The translations under genes and the position numbers were made by a program. Shown here piece by piece: positions 1-13,800 of a stretch of 64,000 bases of DNA. This DNA comes from Toxotes chatareus. Lineage: Eukaryota > Chordata > Actinopteri > Toxotidae. The notes under the pieces are model-generated. The model made no database searches. It saw only the letters and a program-made list of their open reading frames with translations, and had not been told where the DNA came from. Every line of letters begins with the position of its first letter. The first letter of the stretch is position 1. The stretch spans positions 26,683,577 through 26,747,576 of the forward strand of contig CM028884.1 of NCBI GenBank assembly GCA_016801885.1. The letters run 5' to 3'.

Positions 1-1868
1 GCTGCAGTGTCGTGATCATCACAACACCAGCAGATTTTAGCAGAAGACTGGAGTTTCCAGAGTGAAGCCTCCAAACAATGACAGCTTTTACATAGAAGCT
101 TTTATTGTGAGTACATAGAAAAACATTTTTGTATGTTTGACCAGCCACTATAACATCGAACATCGTTATATACAACTTAGCCAAATGATCTAAATCACTT
201 CATTCAGAGGTAAATGGAAAAATGAGTGCGTCCAAAATAATCCTCCTTTCACAGAAAAACTGTGCCAAGTGCCGTAATTTAAGAGAAGTTGGTCTTTAAA
301 CTGTGATGGATGTTTACAGGCAGTTTGGGCGATAATTTAATAATTTTCCTGTTCACTTTTGGTCTAAATAAGATTGTCTGACCTGAAAGTTTGTTAAAAA
401 CTATCTGACTTTTAGTGTTTCTTTTCTTCTCAAACTTGTACAATGCCACCATGGCTGACAAAAAAAAAAATAAATCCAAGTCTTAAAAACAATGACATAA
501 GACTTTGGAAAACTTGTTTGTACCCAACTGAAGTCCAACAACAATTTCTGTTTTCAGAGGTGGACAGTTTCAAGCTGACAGCCAATCAGACGTCTGACTG
601 AATATTTCCAAAGCTCCTTTTATTCCAGTTTTCTGACAAGATTTTCTCCAGACCTCCATCATGCTTGTGGAGGTCTGGAGTTCTGCAGGATTAAAGTCTC
701 TCTCCATCTTCCGTCCTGCTCCTCCTCCATCTCTCCGCCTCCTCCCTTTCCCTCTTTGTTTCTCTCCAGAGATTGAAATTAAGTGAAACAGCACAGCAGC
801 TGGCTCGAGCTCTACCAGATGTGCTCGGACAATAAAAAGGGTTATTGTTATCAAGTCCCGCCCACTGGAAACTAAAACAGATCAGACCGAGGAAGTGAAT
901 GAGCTTTCAATGAAAGAGAAAGGCCAGGTCATTTTTTCCCTCTGATTTTTAAATCCACTCACCTGAGAAAATCCTCATACAGAAACTGTTCCATAGAGAC
1001 CTTTCACTGTTGTACCAGACAAATGTGCAGGTGGGCAACGAAGTGGTTCACAGAGCACATAACATGGCTTTAAATTTCGTTTCTCGACTTCCATCTTTGT
1101 GGCAGCAGTTGGTTGGTTGTCTCTTTCCTGTTTCCGTCTCGCACAAAGACAGCTCCATGAATAAAAATGGTTTTCCCAGTTTGGTTTGGAGGAAGTTACC
1201 TGGTCTGGACAGAAACCAGTTCTCAGTGCCATCCAGCACATTTGGGTTGGACTGGAATGAGTCAGGCTTTGTCACCCAGCATCAGTGGCGGCGCTCACTG
1301 ATGCTCTTGTGTCTGAATGTTGTAAATATTTGCAGCCAAGGTCTAAAATCTGGTGACAAGACTGAAACCAGAGGAGTGGAGCCTGTTAGAGCAGCAGATT
1401 AATGCTCATGGATTCAGAATGAGATGTTCAAACAGTCACATATGGCTGTAATGTTCGAGAGTCCGCATACTTTTACTCACCCCCTGGGGCATGAAGAGCA
1501 GCTGGGGAGGTAAAAGAGAAAAAAACACAAGTTTATCATCATTGCGCTCAAAATCTCCTCAACAGAACTTTTTACGAACTTTTTGTGATCGAGTATCATC
1601 AAACACATGAGAGCATCGTAAGGAAGTGTGATAAACTTGTCATTTGTGTAAGAGAAGTTGTGTGGCCAAACTTTGTTTAAAGCAAAATTAAATGTGATGA
1701 GGACACCATCACTGTCTACGAATCCTGGTCCTGCTGCTAACGCTTCACACACTGAGGCTCTTCAAATGATTAAGATTGATGGAGACTTGCAGATGTTAAC
1801 TGACTGCTGTAGGCTGTTTTCAAAGGATGTGTGTGCTGACGGCCTGCCGGTGTCCGTGCTGTCTGCAG
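1..1868. other. lsp1: Non-coding, probably lsp1 intron
   Basis: The first visible lsp1 exon begins at 1869 with an acceptor, so this stretch is most likely intron. Short open frames here (for example 1010-1402 on +) show no family motif and no splice logic. I see no first coding exon. Confidence 0.5.
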
Positions 1869-4800
1869 GGTGACGGCCCAGCGGAGCCAGGAGGATGCTG
1901 AGGAGGTGGAGCGGGAGCGAAGGAGGAGAGCCAGGGAGAAGCAGAGAGGAGAGGGGGGCCCCTCCTGGCCAGAGCCCCCCCATCACAACAACCTCACACA
2001 ACACAACACAGAGTGAGTACGATGCCGGCTTTACAGTTGTGTGAATACAAACAGAGAGCTAAAGCTGGAAAAGCTAAAGCTTGTTTTGACATGGATGTAG
2101 ATTCACCATCTCTGTCAAGGTGGACCAGGTGATATGTTACTTCTCACTGTATGTAAGTTTCAATATACCTATTTATTTATTTTTTTTCTTTTTTTGTATG
2201 TTTTTTATTTCTGCAACTTGAGCAAAACATTGCAAAAGATTTCTGACTTTTTGTTAAATTCCACGCTGGAGTCGTTTTCCATGTGACAGCATGTTCATAG
2301 TTTAACGTTGCAAACATCATCAGCTTTACTCCACACATACAGAGCAATTTGCTCTGAACATCATTAATTTCACACTTCAGCTGTTTGAAAAGCAAAGCCA
2401 TGAAGAAGAACATTTGCTTTGCTAGGGTGTGAACAATCCCCTGACTGGTGCTTGTAGCTGATTCCAGGGGAAAAGACTTGCTCTTGTCCAGCGATGCTGC
2501 AGGTGAATGAGCTGAGGAAGCTGTTGCACCATCAGTTTCTGGTTGTTTGGTCAGAGGTGAGACGTCAGAGCGGGTCTCTTGGGGGGGAAATGTCCTCATC
2601 ACCTGAGACTGAGCAGACTCACCTACAGCACCGTGAAGTAAAATGCACTTCACTCATCAGATGTTCACTGGTTCGGTCATTAGCTTCACGCTCGTCCTGA
2701 CTGGAGATTTGAACATTATTACTAACCACCTGCTCTGCATAGGGTGATGCGAAAGTCTTCAGCCTCAGTCTGCTCCGTGAAAGGACTGAAATCCTGTGTA
2801 TTTTAGCTTTTCTTACATTTACTTTCTTCCCATAAGCATGTCTTTTTTGTAATGTATTATAGGAAAATGGTGTGGCGTATTAAAAAAAACCTAACTGAAA
2901 CATTTTGGGGTGAACGTTGTGCGAGGAGCACTTGGCTGAAAGATTCTTGTTGAAAAAAGAAATCCAGGATTGTCTTTTTCTTCTTCTCTGCCTCACGTTT
3001 CAGAAGTTATTTAACAAAAGCACCGAAAACTAAAAATCCTTTGTGCATGGCCTAATAACCCACCAAACCTCACTGAAATTTGTTGGGCTTCCCTGAGAGA
3101 ACACGTCATCTTTTGTCTGTGTTATTGATGCTGATGAGACTCAATCTGCCGACCTGAGCTGACCTGAAACAAGAGGCAGCAGTGCTTCTCTGTTTGATGT
3201 TTCCATGGTTACCATCTCAGTTGCCATGGAGCCTGAAACTGCAGGTCCCGTCTACCACCTGCCGCCTCACTCAACTCGGTTACCTGTGTAATAAACTAAG
3301 CAGCAGATAAACCTTCAGACTCTGAAGCATCGTCTTTGAATTCAGCTGCTTGTAAACTTTTCACTAGTGAAAAATAAATAAGGTAGAACATCCGTCCATC
3401 TAGTTTTAAAAATGGTTTTAAATATTAGCTCACCTTCATTCTCTTATAATCAAACTGTTTATGTGCTGCGGTCAAACCACTTTTACACCTACACTACATG
3501 TGGTCTTCATTTCCTCTGGTGTGTGTCATGCAGCAGCACAGTGCAGCAGTTTGCATGTTTAGTTTTTAATGTGCTTCAACCAAAGGATTCATCAGGGCAC
3601 AGAACTTGAGCTTTGGTCCCATTAACTCAAGCCAGAAAGTACAATCAGTCAGTCCTCTAAGGTACCCGTTTTTCCATCTGGTCCTCAGGTTGGACGAGGA
3701 GCTGAAGCCCAGTTGCTGCTTGGTCCTGGAGGAGGACGAGGGCTTCAGCGACTGGAGCCACAGGCTGGAGAACCGAAACGAGCAAGAGGTGCCGGATGAC
3801 TGCAGGGCCAGGGTGCGGACACCTTCAGTACCACAGTGGAAACCAGGGCCTGAAGAGGAGAAACAGCAGGAGGATGAAGAAAAGGGACGGGAGCCAGAAA
3901 GATGCAGTCGGTCCCAAGAAGCTTCAACAAGACCCGCAGAGAAGGTACGAAGCCTAGCAGATCGATTCTGTCAGTACTAACTTCCAGCCTAACAAATTAG
4001 TTTGTGTTGTCCTGGATGTGTCTGATGCTTTGGCCAGTCTCAAGGTTTTCATGTTGAATCAACCTTTTCTATTTGAAAACCCCCTTTTCAGAGCAAGTTT
4101 CCTGGGCTAAACCTTTAGGGACAGTTAACAATATAATAGTCACAGTGGTGATGATGTTAGCTTCTACCCTGCTAACATGTTAAAATCTGCATTTTAGCAT
4201 TGTGAACATTGTTAGCATTTAACTCACTAGCATGGCTGTAGACTCCTAATGTTGTTTAAATACTCAACGTGAAAGCAACGGCAGTAATCATGATGATTAC
4301 CACTGTAATTATCTGCAAGTACTTCAACTACTTTTTTATTACCTTTTTTTTTTTTTTACACACGGAAAGAACTCATTAATGAGCGTGAGCCCTTTACAAG
4401 TCTGCTGTGTTAACATCATAAAAACTACATAACCCAACGACGCTAACAGATGATAATCATAATCATAAGAATAAATGATTAAGCTTGAGTGTTAAACAAA
4501 AGCATCACTGTTTTATTGAGAAGTGTCATTACTAAAAAATGTGCTTTTAATGAGCTCTGAAACGACTCAGGCAGCGTCAAGCCACAATCTCTGCTGCAGA
4601 TTATTCACTGAAGATGTAGAAGTGCATCTGAAAACAGACTTTCCAAACTCAGGATTCAACGTTTGGCCGAGATCATCATCTCTGTGGAGAAACATGTTAA
4701 CATGTTAAATGCTCTGCTTCTGGTTTCTTTTGTTTTAGACGTCAAGCAACAAAAAGGACGTCAGGACGTCATATAGCTCGTCAGTCTTTCTGCCGCAGGA

Positions 4801-7800
4801 CACCAGACTGCAGCACGCCACAGGCCAACCACCTGACAGGACGTCCTACCTGGCGGCAGGGACGATGAGGCCACGGTGTGACATGTTTTTATCGCTGTCG
4901 TTTCATGATTGGTGTTTTTCCCTTGGTTCAGTGCATGCATCTGAATCATTCTCTGCTCAGTAACAGTTTGACTTTATTGACCTGTTCAGTTGTCTCCTAC
5001 ACAGCGGGGGGGCCGGATGCAGGGTGGATGGAGAGGTGGAGCAGGCGGTGCTGAAGGAAGAGGAGATGCAGCCCTCTTTGCAGAGGGAGAGGAGGTCAGC
5101 AGAACCCCAACAGAGCCGCAGAGATGAGGATGATCTTGATGAAGAGGAGCTGAGCTTCACACATGAAGAGAGGGAAGACCTCCACCTCAGGACAGAGCAG
5201 AGAAACAGGGAGGAGGAGGATGACGAAGAGCACAAGGTGCCAGACAAGGTTTGCTTTCTAATAATACTGTTACTGTTACTACTCCTGCCTCTACGTCTGC
5301 TTTTACTGGTACCTGTGTGTAAGGAAACCTGAAGATTTGTCATCAACTTTAGTCCACAACAAAATATGTTGGAAACTACCGTCCAGGTTGTCCTGAAACT
5401 TGAAACTTGCTGTGGTTATTCGTCGTCACCAGAATGGATTGTAATGTTTGTGATGACTGTTCCTCTAATACCACAATCACAATACAGTTTTTATTTGTGC
5501 ACCAGTTGTGAAAAGAAAAAAAAAAAAAGAAAAGAAATGGAGTGGTGAAATCTCCATAAAATTTACGGGCCATTGTGTTTGTGAACATGAACAAACAAAA
5601 CAGGGACCCACTTGTAAAAACACTGCTTTATAGTTCTACCACTGGTCAAAAACTCCTCAGGGTACCTTTAATGTCCACGTCATAAGCCACCATAAGCATG
5701 AACTTCACATGTTTTACTCCCATTACTGAATCTCTTAAACATATGTTGTGAGTTCTGTCCAACACTTTCACCTAGTGGGGTGTTAAAAAGGGCCCCTAGC
5801 TGGGACTCAGACTTTTACTCTTGTTTTTCATCACCTCTGCTACTAAGCAGCAGTGTGCTGACATAACTCCAAAAACGTTCCTGTTTCTCTGAGTGTTATA
5901 TAGAATATTTCATCAAACACATGGACGTTTATTAGAAAATTCATAGTATGAAGAATTTGGCTTGAAATCTGAAAGTAATAAAAGGAAAAGAATGCTGCTT
6001 TGGCTCAGATGTATGATGTATCATGACTTTTAGCACCAGCAATTTGCCAGTTATTCATTAGTGTTTTCCACTGAACAACACAGTGTGTGTGAGCAGCGTG
6101 AACAAGGTTTAAAAGTCTGAATCATAATGTAAAAATGAGCAGGAACAGATACTGGGGGAAATCTGGACTTGAGATGATATAATAGATCTCTACTTCTGGA
6201 CCAGAGCTAGATGACTGATGCCACAAAACCCAGTTTCTCATACTGATCAGGTTTCATTAGACCCCTGATCATAATGTTGACATTTATATGTTGGTGTGGT
6301 CCCAGAGGTCAGTGGAGAGCAGAGACAGGAGGAGCGAGGAGGTGAACAGGAGATCTGCAGTTTCTCTCTGCAGCAGCAGCAGCGAAGGCGAGGAGCTGTT
6401 AAACTGCTACGGCCCCATGAGCCCGACATTCAAGGTATCTCATAAAACCAAAAGTGGTCTGTGCAATGGAATATTTCTAATTCAAATATACATCAAAGGT
6501 CATATATGGTTCATTTTTCAAAAATGTGTATCAGTAACGGCAGCCTCAGTGCGACGAATCGCTGCATTACCCTCAGATTTTTCCGTAACACATCAGGTTC
6601 TTTTGTCAGTTCCTCTGAATCAAAGCTGCCATTTTACAGCAGATTTTCTGAGTTGATTATGGAGCTGCTCTCTCCCTGTGCATCAAAATTCAGCCGCTGA
6701 CATCAGATTTCAGTTTGCTGGGCAGTAATGTGTGTTTTTCAGTAATGAGCAGTTTAGATTATGATTTTTAAAAAGGCTTTTGGACTGAATGATTGTAACT
6801 GTACTTCACAACACAACAAAGATGGAGAACCTGAAGGAGTTTTCCTGTATTTTCCACTAACCTGCAGTGATACGCTCAGGGTAAAATTATGTTCTGCTGA
6901 TCTGTGCCATCTGTGCTGTCTCTTTCATGCTCCCCGCTGTTCCTCCAGAAACTCCTCATACAGTTTTACCCGGTAAGTACCGTGCGTGTGTCAGCTGAAG
7001 GTTTGGAGAAACACATCACCTCAGGTTGTACTTACAGTCATTTAGCTGACGTGTCAGAGCTGCTGGAACCATCAGCCATTCAGCACTCTGTCTCTTTACA
7101 GGATGAAGTCAACAGCAGAGTCTCAACAGACGGTCAATGCACGGTGAGTGCGGCTATGCATGATGGTCAGGGTCAAAGGTGAGCAGCTGCCTAAAGATTA
7201 CAAAGGTTGGAGACATGGATGTGTCCCAAACAGGCCTACCACGTCCTCCTTTACCTCTTGGTCCCCAGGACTTGTGCCTCTATTTGAAAGTCATAGAGCT
7301 GCTAAATTATCTCAGAGAGAGGCTAAACAACAACAAAGACACACTAAATGATCACCAAGAGACACACAAAAACACAAAGAGATGCAAAACAATTATGTTT
7401 GTAATTGTTTTATTCCTCTTTCAAGCTGGGGGTCCTGTTTAGGAAGGAGGGTGGTCCATTTTCTCATCCATGGTTATAGGTCACTACTTCTGTTATTGTC
7501 TTAATGTTCTTTCCTTGTGTCATTAAAAACAGTCAAACAGTCACAGAGTCTATTTCTCAAACAGCTCCTTTTAATTTAGTCCATGTTCCAGATTTGAGGG
7601 CTTCTTTCAAAACCCTCCCCTCAAAAACCAACCAGTGAGGGAACATATGTTTCTGCCTTTCCCCATGAAAATAAAAAAATCAGTTTTTATTTGGTACAAA
7701 TAACAATTTTTATGTCAGTATGTAAGACTGAAATGCAGCCTGCTTCAATAAAAAGTCTGTGTTACTGAAGGTCATTTCCCAAATGTGAGTTACAAGGAAA

Positions 7801-10800
7801 ATTCCTGTGAGTTTTAACCAGCGATTGTCTTCATTCTTCCCTCAGATCGTAGAGAGAACCGAGTCTCTGAGGAAAAGGTGAGTGTGTGTTTGTGGGTCGT
7901 GAGATGGATTTAAATGCATGACTGAGTGGTGTAATAATGTAGCACATCAGTCACACTCAGAAATCTGCTGATCTTCCGCTCAACCACTGGGACTCTGGCT
8001 GCATCCAGGGCCTCTCCACCCTCCAGTGTATATAAATATGAGGAAATACACTTTCACCATGACTGATCTGAACATTTTCCATTGTGCAGCACCAACAACA
8101 TAAAGAAGACGCTGCCGCCTGTTGCTGTTTCCAAGATTCACAAGAAACTGGAGCAGTACACACATGCGCTCGAGGTAAAACCCCACTGAGTTACCCTCTT
8201 CTTTAATGGGCATGTTCCTTTTATTAACTTAAGCAATAAGCAGGTATTTTGGGATGTTTTTTTTTTCCACCCTGACTGTTCTTCCACAAACTGCAGGTGC
8301 AGATTTACTCTTTAAGATCATATGAAGCTCCTACATGCTTGTTTTGTTCTCTCACCCCACCTCTGGCCTAATAAATTAGCCATGATCTGAGAGGAGACTT
8401 GTGTTTTGGTGTTGTTACTTGAAAAGGATGTGATTTCAGACATAGACCAGTTTCCAGATTCAGGCTAAATTCTCAGCCTGAAGGACCAGGATTTACTGCT
8501 GAACCTCAGTGAGGAAAAGCCTCAGACTGTCACAGTGGTTCCTCCTAACTCACTGAATCGTACTTTATTTTTCACAGGTCTCCTCAATGGAAGGCAAAGC
8601 AGGCGGTCCGGCTCTGACAGACTTGACGAGTCCCACTGAACCTGTCGCCTCCAAGAAGAACCTGTTTGAGGCCGGAGAAGCCTGGAACCAAAACGCCATC
8701 TCAGTCCCATCCTCTAAGGTTAACAGGTTTACTGATGAAGTTAACTTTATCATTCACATATAATCTCTCAGGCCTGAGGAGTAACTACTCCTCCTTTTTC
8801 TCATTTACGTTGCGGAGGTGTTTAGAAGTTTAAAGCAAAACTTTGTTGAGTTTGCTGAGCAGCAGCGGAAAGTTACAGGACACTGAAGCATTAGATTCTT
8901 CTCTTTCTTATTTGCCCTGTTGACCCACTGCCCCTCTTGGTCTTATAACGCCCATCGCTCTGGTTGATGGTGGCTCTCCTGTTTCCCCTGACGTGATTGT
9001 TTGTTTTATCTTCCTTTAATGTTTTATGGCGGCTTGAAAACTATGAAGTGACTCACTACCACCACCCGCTGCTATGGAGTGTGTCACTTGTGTCTTTGCT
9101 TGTTGCTGTGGGGACACATGTGACCGCATGTGTCTGCTGCCACATCTGGTCTCAACTGACCATTTTAGAAACCAAAACAAAAGAATGTTTTTGGTATATT
9201 ATTCTTACTGCTTGCAAAGTTTTGATTGAATGAATCAAGATCTTATTTTCTTTAGTCCACGTAGGGTATTTGTTTATTCACAGTAATAATTTCTTTACTT
9301 CCGTCTCAGGATGCAGACGGTTTAAAAGTCGGTGTGGCTGAGCTCATCAATCAGTGGGTGAGAGGAAGTGAAGATGGGAGCAGGTGCAGCTCACCCTTCA
9401 AACCAGCAGTAAGCCAGAATTTACCTTCTCATCCTAAAGAACCCCTAAAGCAGCCTGTTTGTTTGTTTGAAATGTGCTTTGTTGCCTTTCTGCCTGCTGC
9501 GTTGCTGTTTGACAAAATGCATAAAACATTTTATCCCTGCATCAATATTTTTTCTACCAAGTTTCAGTTCTGTGACATGAGATTTGCACTCATGTGAACG
9601 TTTTTGATAACTTTTTCTATATTTACGTACAACGTCAAGTTATTTTTGATTTTTTTATTCACGGCTCTTTTCATGTGATGTGAATCATCATCTAACGCAG
9701 TTCTGATTAACAGTTAGTAAAAGTCTGCCCCCTTGTGGCGGCAGCAGCATCTTGCAGTTCATTCAATCGGGGGGACAGTTTTGTAAATCTCTGTATTACC
9801 AGGAAATTTTTTTGTAGGAGATCTGTCCTATAAAATGTTCAGGCCTGTAAAAATCCTTAAGAAGGAAACATGTCTCTTTAGTTAAACTACTCACAACTCA
9901 TGTCAGCATTAAGGCCATAACCTGTGATGTGGGGTCACAAGCAGACATAGCTTCATTTCGAGGAGCAACAAGCACAGTAGTTTAAGGTATTTCTCATTTT
10001 TACATTTCCCATCCCTTCAATTTATAATCAGTCAGGCTAAAATCTTTCTTCTGTTCAGAATTTCATACCATGAGAGCTGATGAAGGAAATGTAACTGATA
10101 CCTCAGTCACACAAACACAATAAAGCAAAACTCCTCTAGCCTCTCATAACATAATAAACGTTGGAAAATATGGGGAAAGACAGATTTTGGAGGAAACACT
10201 CAAAAGTGCTGGTTTGAATTGTTCACATGAATGTTTATGAAACATCAAAAGAATGAAGAAACACTGAAGTTACAGTGATATAACACTGTTTTATCCACTG
10301 AATTTCAGGAGAGCTCTGCTGGTAAAAGGTATAAATTTGTGGTGACCGGTCACGGCAAGTATGAGAAGGTTTCTGCTGACAATGGCTGCAGTAAAGACGT
10401 GAACTGTCAGTCAGGTGAGAAAGTCCCTCAACCTTAATCCTGTAGGAAAACTAACTGAATGTGCCTCAGCTTAACGCAAAGAATTAGTAATAATGATGCT
10501 GCTTGAAGTCTCAATTTGAGGATGTCAATTCCCATCAAAAGACCAAAACCAACAAATAATGTCTCATACTAACAAGTAGCATGTGTGTGTGTGTGTGTGT
10601 CTCAAAGCCTGGTATATCTTATTCCTCTGAGCCATAGAGCTCCTTTGTTTCCATAAACTATTAAAAGCACATCAGTGAGCCACACTGTTACTCTGGGTGA
10701 CATGTTCCTTCATCACCAGGAACACACACACTGTAGTTTATTTTTACTCAGTCCCACACACACACACACACACCGTCCTGCTGCCACAAATACTCACTAG

Positions 10801-13800
10801 AGAACCAAATGTGAATTAATCCGCCACTGAAAATAGTCCCCAACAAATTCATTATTTAGTCCTGTCTGAGTAACTTTGGGTAAAACCTACAGTGCCCAGC
10901 TCTTTCAGGAAATTATTCGGCCTTTTTAAAAAATGAAACGATGTGCTTCTGAGCCAATTTCAAAGTTACATCTTCAGTGGGAGCTTAAAGGGATTGAACT
11001 GACAGCCACAGACAGGACAGGTAAGTCATAAAGTGTTGGGTGATGGATTTGGCTTTGGTCTTTTCAGGGGATTTGTTGACTGGGTGTTACTATGTCTGTT
11101 GGAAATTGCTTTTAGGCTATTTTCAGTTCCAGAAAAAGAATGGCTATAAAAAATGAGGAATACAAGAAAAGAATTTCACATTCAGCTTTATGCATTTTTG
11201 AGAATCACACAGTAAACAAAACATAGTTTAAGCATCAGTGTAATAAATAGGGCCATGGTTAGCTTATAGGGGTAAAGTCCCCCTCACCTAAACAAAATTC
11301 CACATCATGATGGTCAGATTGTGGAAAACAACAATTTTTAAAATCCAATATAGAGACAAAATGGATCAAAATAACTTCTACAACATGCTTACAACTGCTA
11401 CAGCAGCAGCAAAGTCCTCCAAAGCCGTAAAATATCATACCACATATAATATCTATCTTTCTCCAACTGTCACTTGATTTCCTTCAGTCTGTTCTCCTAC
11501 AGCAAGCCTCTTCACCATAATCATCGTCATTCACTGGTTTTCACTTCTACGTCTTAATCCCACTCCTAACTCAGTGCTACTGTTCATGGCCTGGACAATA
11601 CACCACAAAGCAGGAAAATACTAACCACCAACAGAACAAAGCTGGTCACTACGCTTATCTGTTACACAGGCTGGAAATTTTATCATATCATCACTGTTGG
11701 ATGAAAACAATTAATCCCCATATTTCCGGAATTTGGGAAAACATCCTCACACATACAGATTAATAACTTGTTGACGACATCAGAAAAACCAAATGGTTTC
11801 TCAGCTTGAGAAACCATGTTGCCCAGACCCAAATTGTACCAGCCTGCGTGGTTGTAGTTTCCTGCCCTGATCGAAAGCCCGGATATTTCCCATGACACTT
11901 CCACCCATCCCTGACTTGCAGAAACCTGAATCTGTTCTGACTAGACCTTTACCCTTCACTCATCTGTTTTCCATCTGCCCTGTTGTTCCAGGAATGTAAA
12001 AGCCCTATTTATTACAGAGATTAAAAACTGCCTACCAGCGGTGTTCACTAAAAGCCTCACTTTGTTTAGAAAAATAGAAAAAGGTGGAGCTTGACAAAAT
12101 AAAACAATCTTTTATCTATCAAAGTATCTACAGTTCATGCATTCAACACTACAGCCTATTTAGGACACCATCAAATGAAAAAAGAAGACTCTAACAGTAG
12201 AGATGCTGAGTGTTCCTTGCTTTCATTGCCTTAGGGTTAGGGTCTTTTCATCCTTATTTGATTTAATTAAAAGTGCAAAAATGCCACCCCTGTATTACAG
12301 CTGAAGTAATAATTTTGACCTCTGAAAGCTAACACAGGTATTTATACACTTATACATACTCAATAACCACAACTGATGAGAATATCAAATATGGTGAATG
12401 GATTTATTTTACATAGGGATGAATTTTTTGTGAAATCTCTTTGATTTCCAAGTTTAAATTTAAAGACCAATGGATCAAGTAGATTTTAATTAAGCAGTAA
12501 ACAATAACAATTCTAATCTACTTTCCCCTCAAGAATAATCTGCCTCCTCACTGCAACCCCATTTTATAAAATTAACTTCAGCTATTCTATTGCAGAAATG
12601 CACAAATGACCTTTTCTATGAGGCTTCCTCACCGCGCTGCATCTTTCCGTCTCATCATGAATTACCCAACAGATAAATAATTTATCAAACCCAAGAATAC
12701 CTTTGTATCAGTTCAAGTTACATATCTGTGGTTTTCAATGAATTGAATCCTCTGGCTGTTCTGTTGAAGTCTTTGCGTTCGTCCTCCTGACATTTGCGTT
12801 TTATTAGCCCCCTTTCAAACACAGCTGCTATTTTAGTGAGTGGCTTCTCCACTGCCTCTTTAAGCTTCCTGGCATCAAATCGAGGGCTATAGAGTAAAAT
12901 CGGCAGGCGGTTGACAAAAGAGGGAACTTCTGCCTGATTGTCTTTAGAGGCCTTTTTCTTGTCTGAATCTTTCTTGGTCGTGTTGATTTGTTGCATTATT
13001 CGCTCTTTGGTGGAGAACATTTGAAAGAGGAGGGCATCCCACATTTTTAACGCCCTGGGACCTTCTTTGTTCCTAACCACATCCTTGTTTTCCCATTGGT
13101 CTGCTGACAACTTATCACCACCATCTTGATCTGTTTTCTCGTTGCTGCCACTGGCATCAACCTCACATTTGGCCTCTGGCTCTGGAAACTTAGGTTCCTC
13201 CGGATCGACAACCATGTGTTTCTTGAGCCGTGTCCATCCGCTGAGCTTACCCTTAAGGCCTTTTGGCTTCTGGGCTGCCTTCAGCTCAGTGGATGAAGGG
13301 GATGTCTCTGTTGTAACAACCTTCTTTTCAGCAGTTGAAGATGCAGTTGATGTCGCTGACTTCGTGGAGGGTTCGGCTGCCAGGGTTTCTGTCGATGCAG
13401 GCGTAGTTTTGGTCTTCAGAACATCCTTGTCTTTGAGTCCAGCTTTTTGCTGAGATGGCGGTGACGTTCCTCTGTTTGGGGATGGAGCTTTGACTGAGAC
13501 TGAGGCCTGAGGCAGAGAGGCAGGAGTGGCAGAGTCAATCATAGCGGCTTTAACTATGGACGGGTTCATGACAGTATCTGTTGCTGGCTTTGCAGGGGAA
13601 ATGTTCAGTACTGGTAGCTCTAAATCTGGTCCAGACCTAATCTGGACCAGATTGGGGGAAGACTTAGAAGAATCGTTTTTTACAATTGAGAGTTTCGTTT
13701 CTACAGTGGCAGAGGAGGGTCTTGACTCTACCTGCTTAGTGGGAGGTTTTGATTTAAAAGTAGGTTCACTGGTTTTATCAGTAGAATTGATGGGAGCACT

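Noticed and set aside
1010..1402. 130-codon plus-strand frame near the window start
   Set aside because: No motif, no supporting splice sites, and frames are open on both strands over the same bases.
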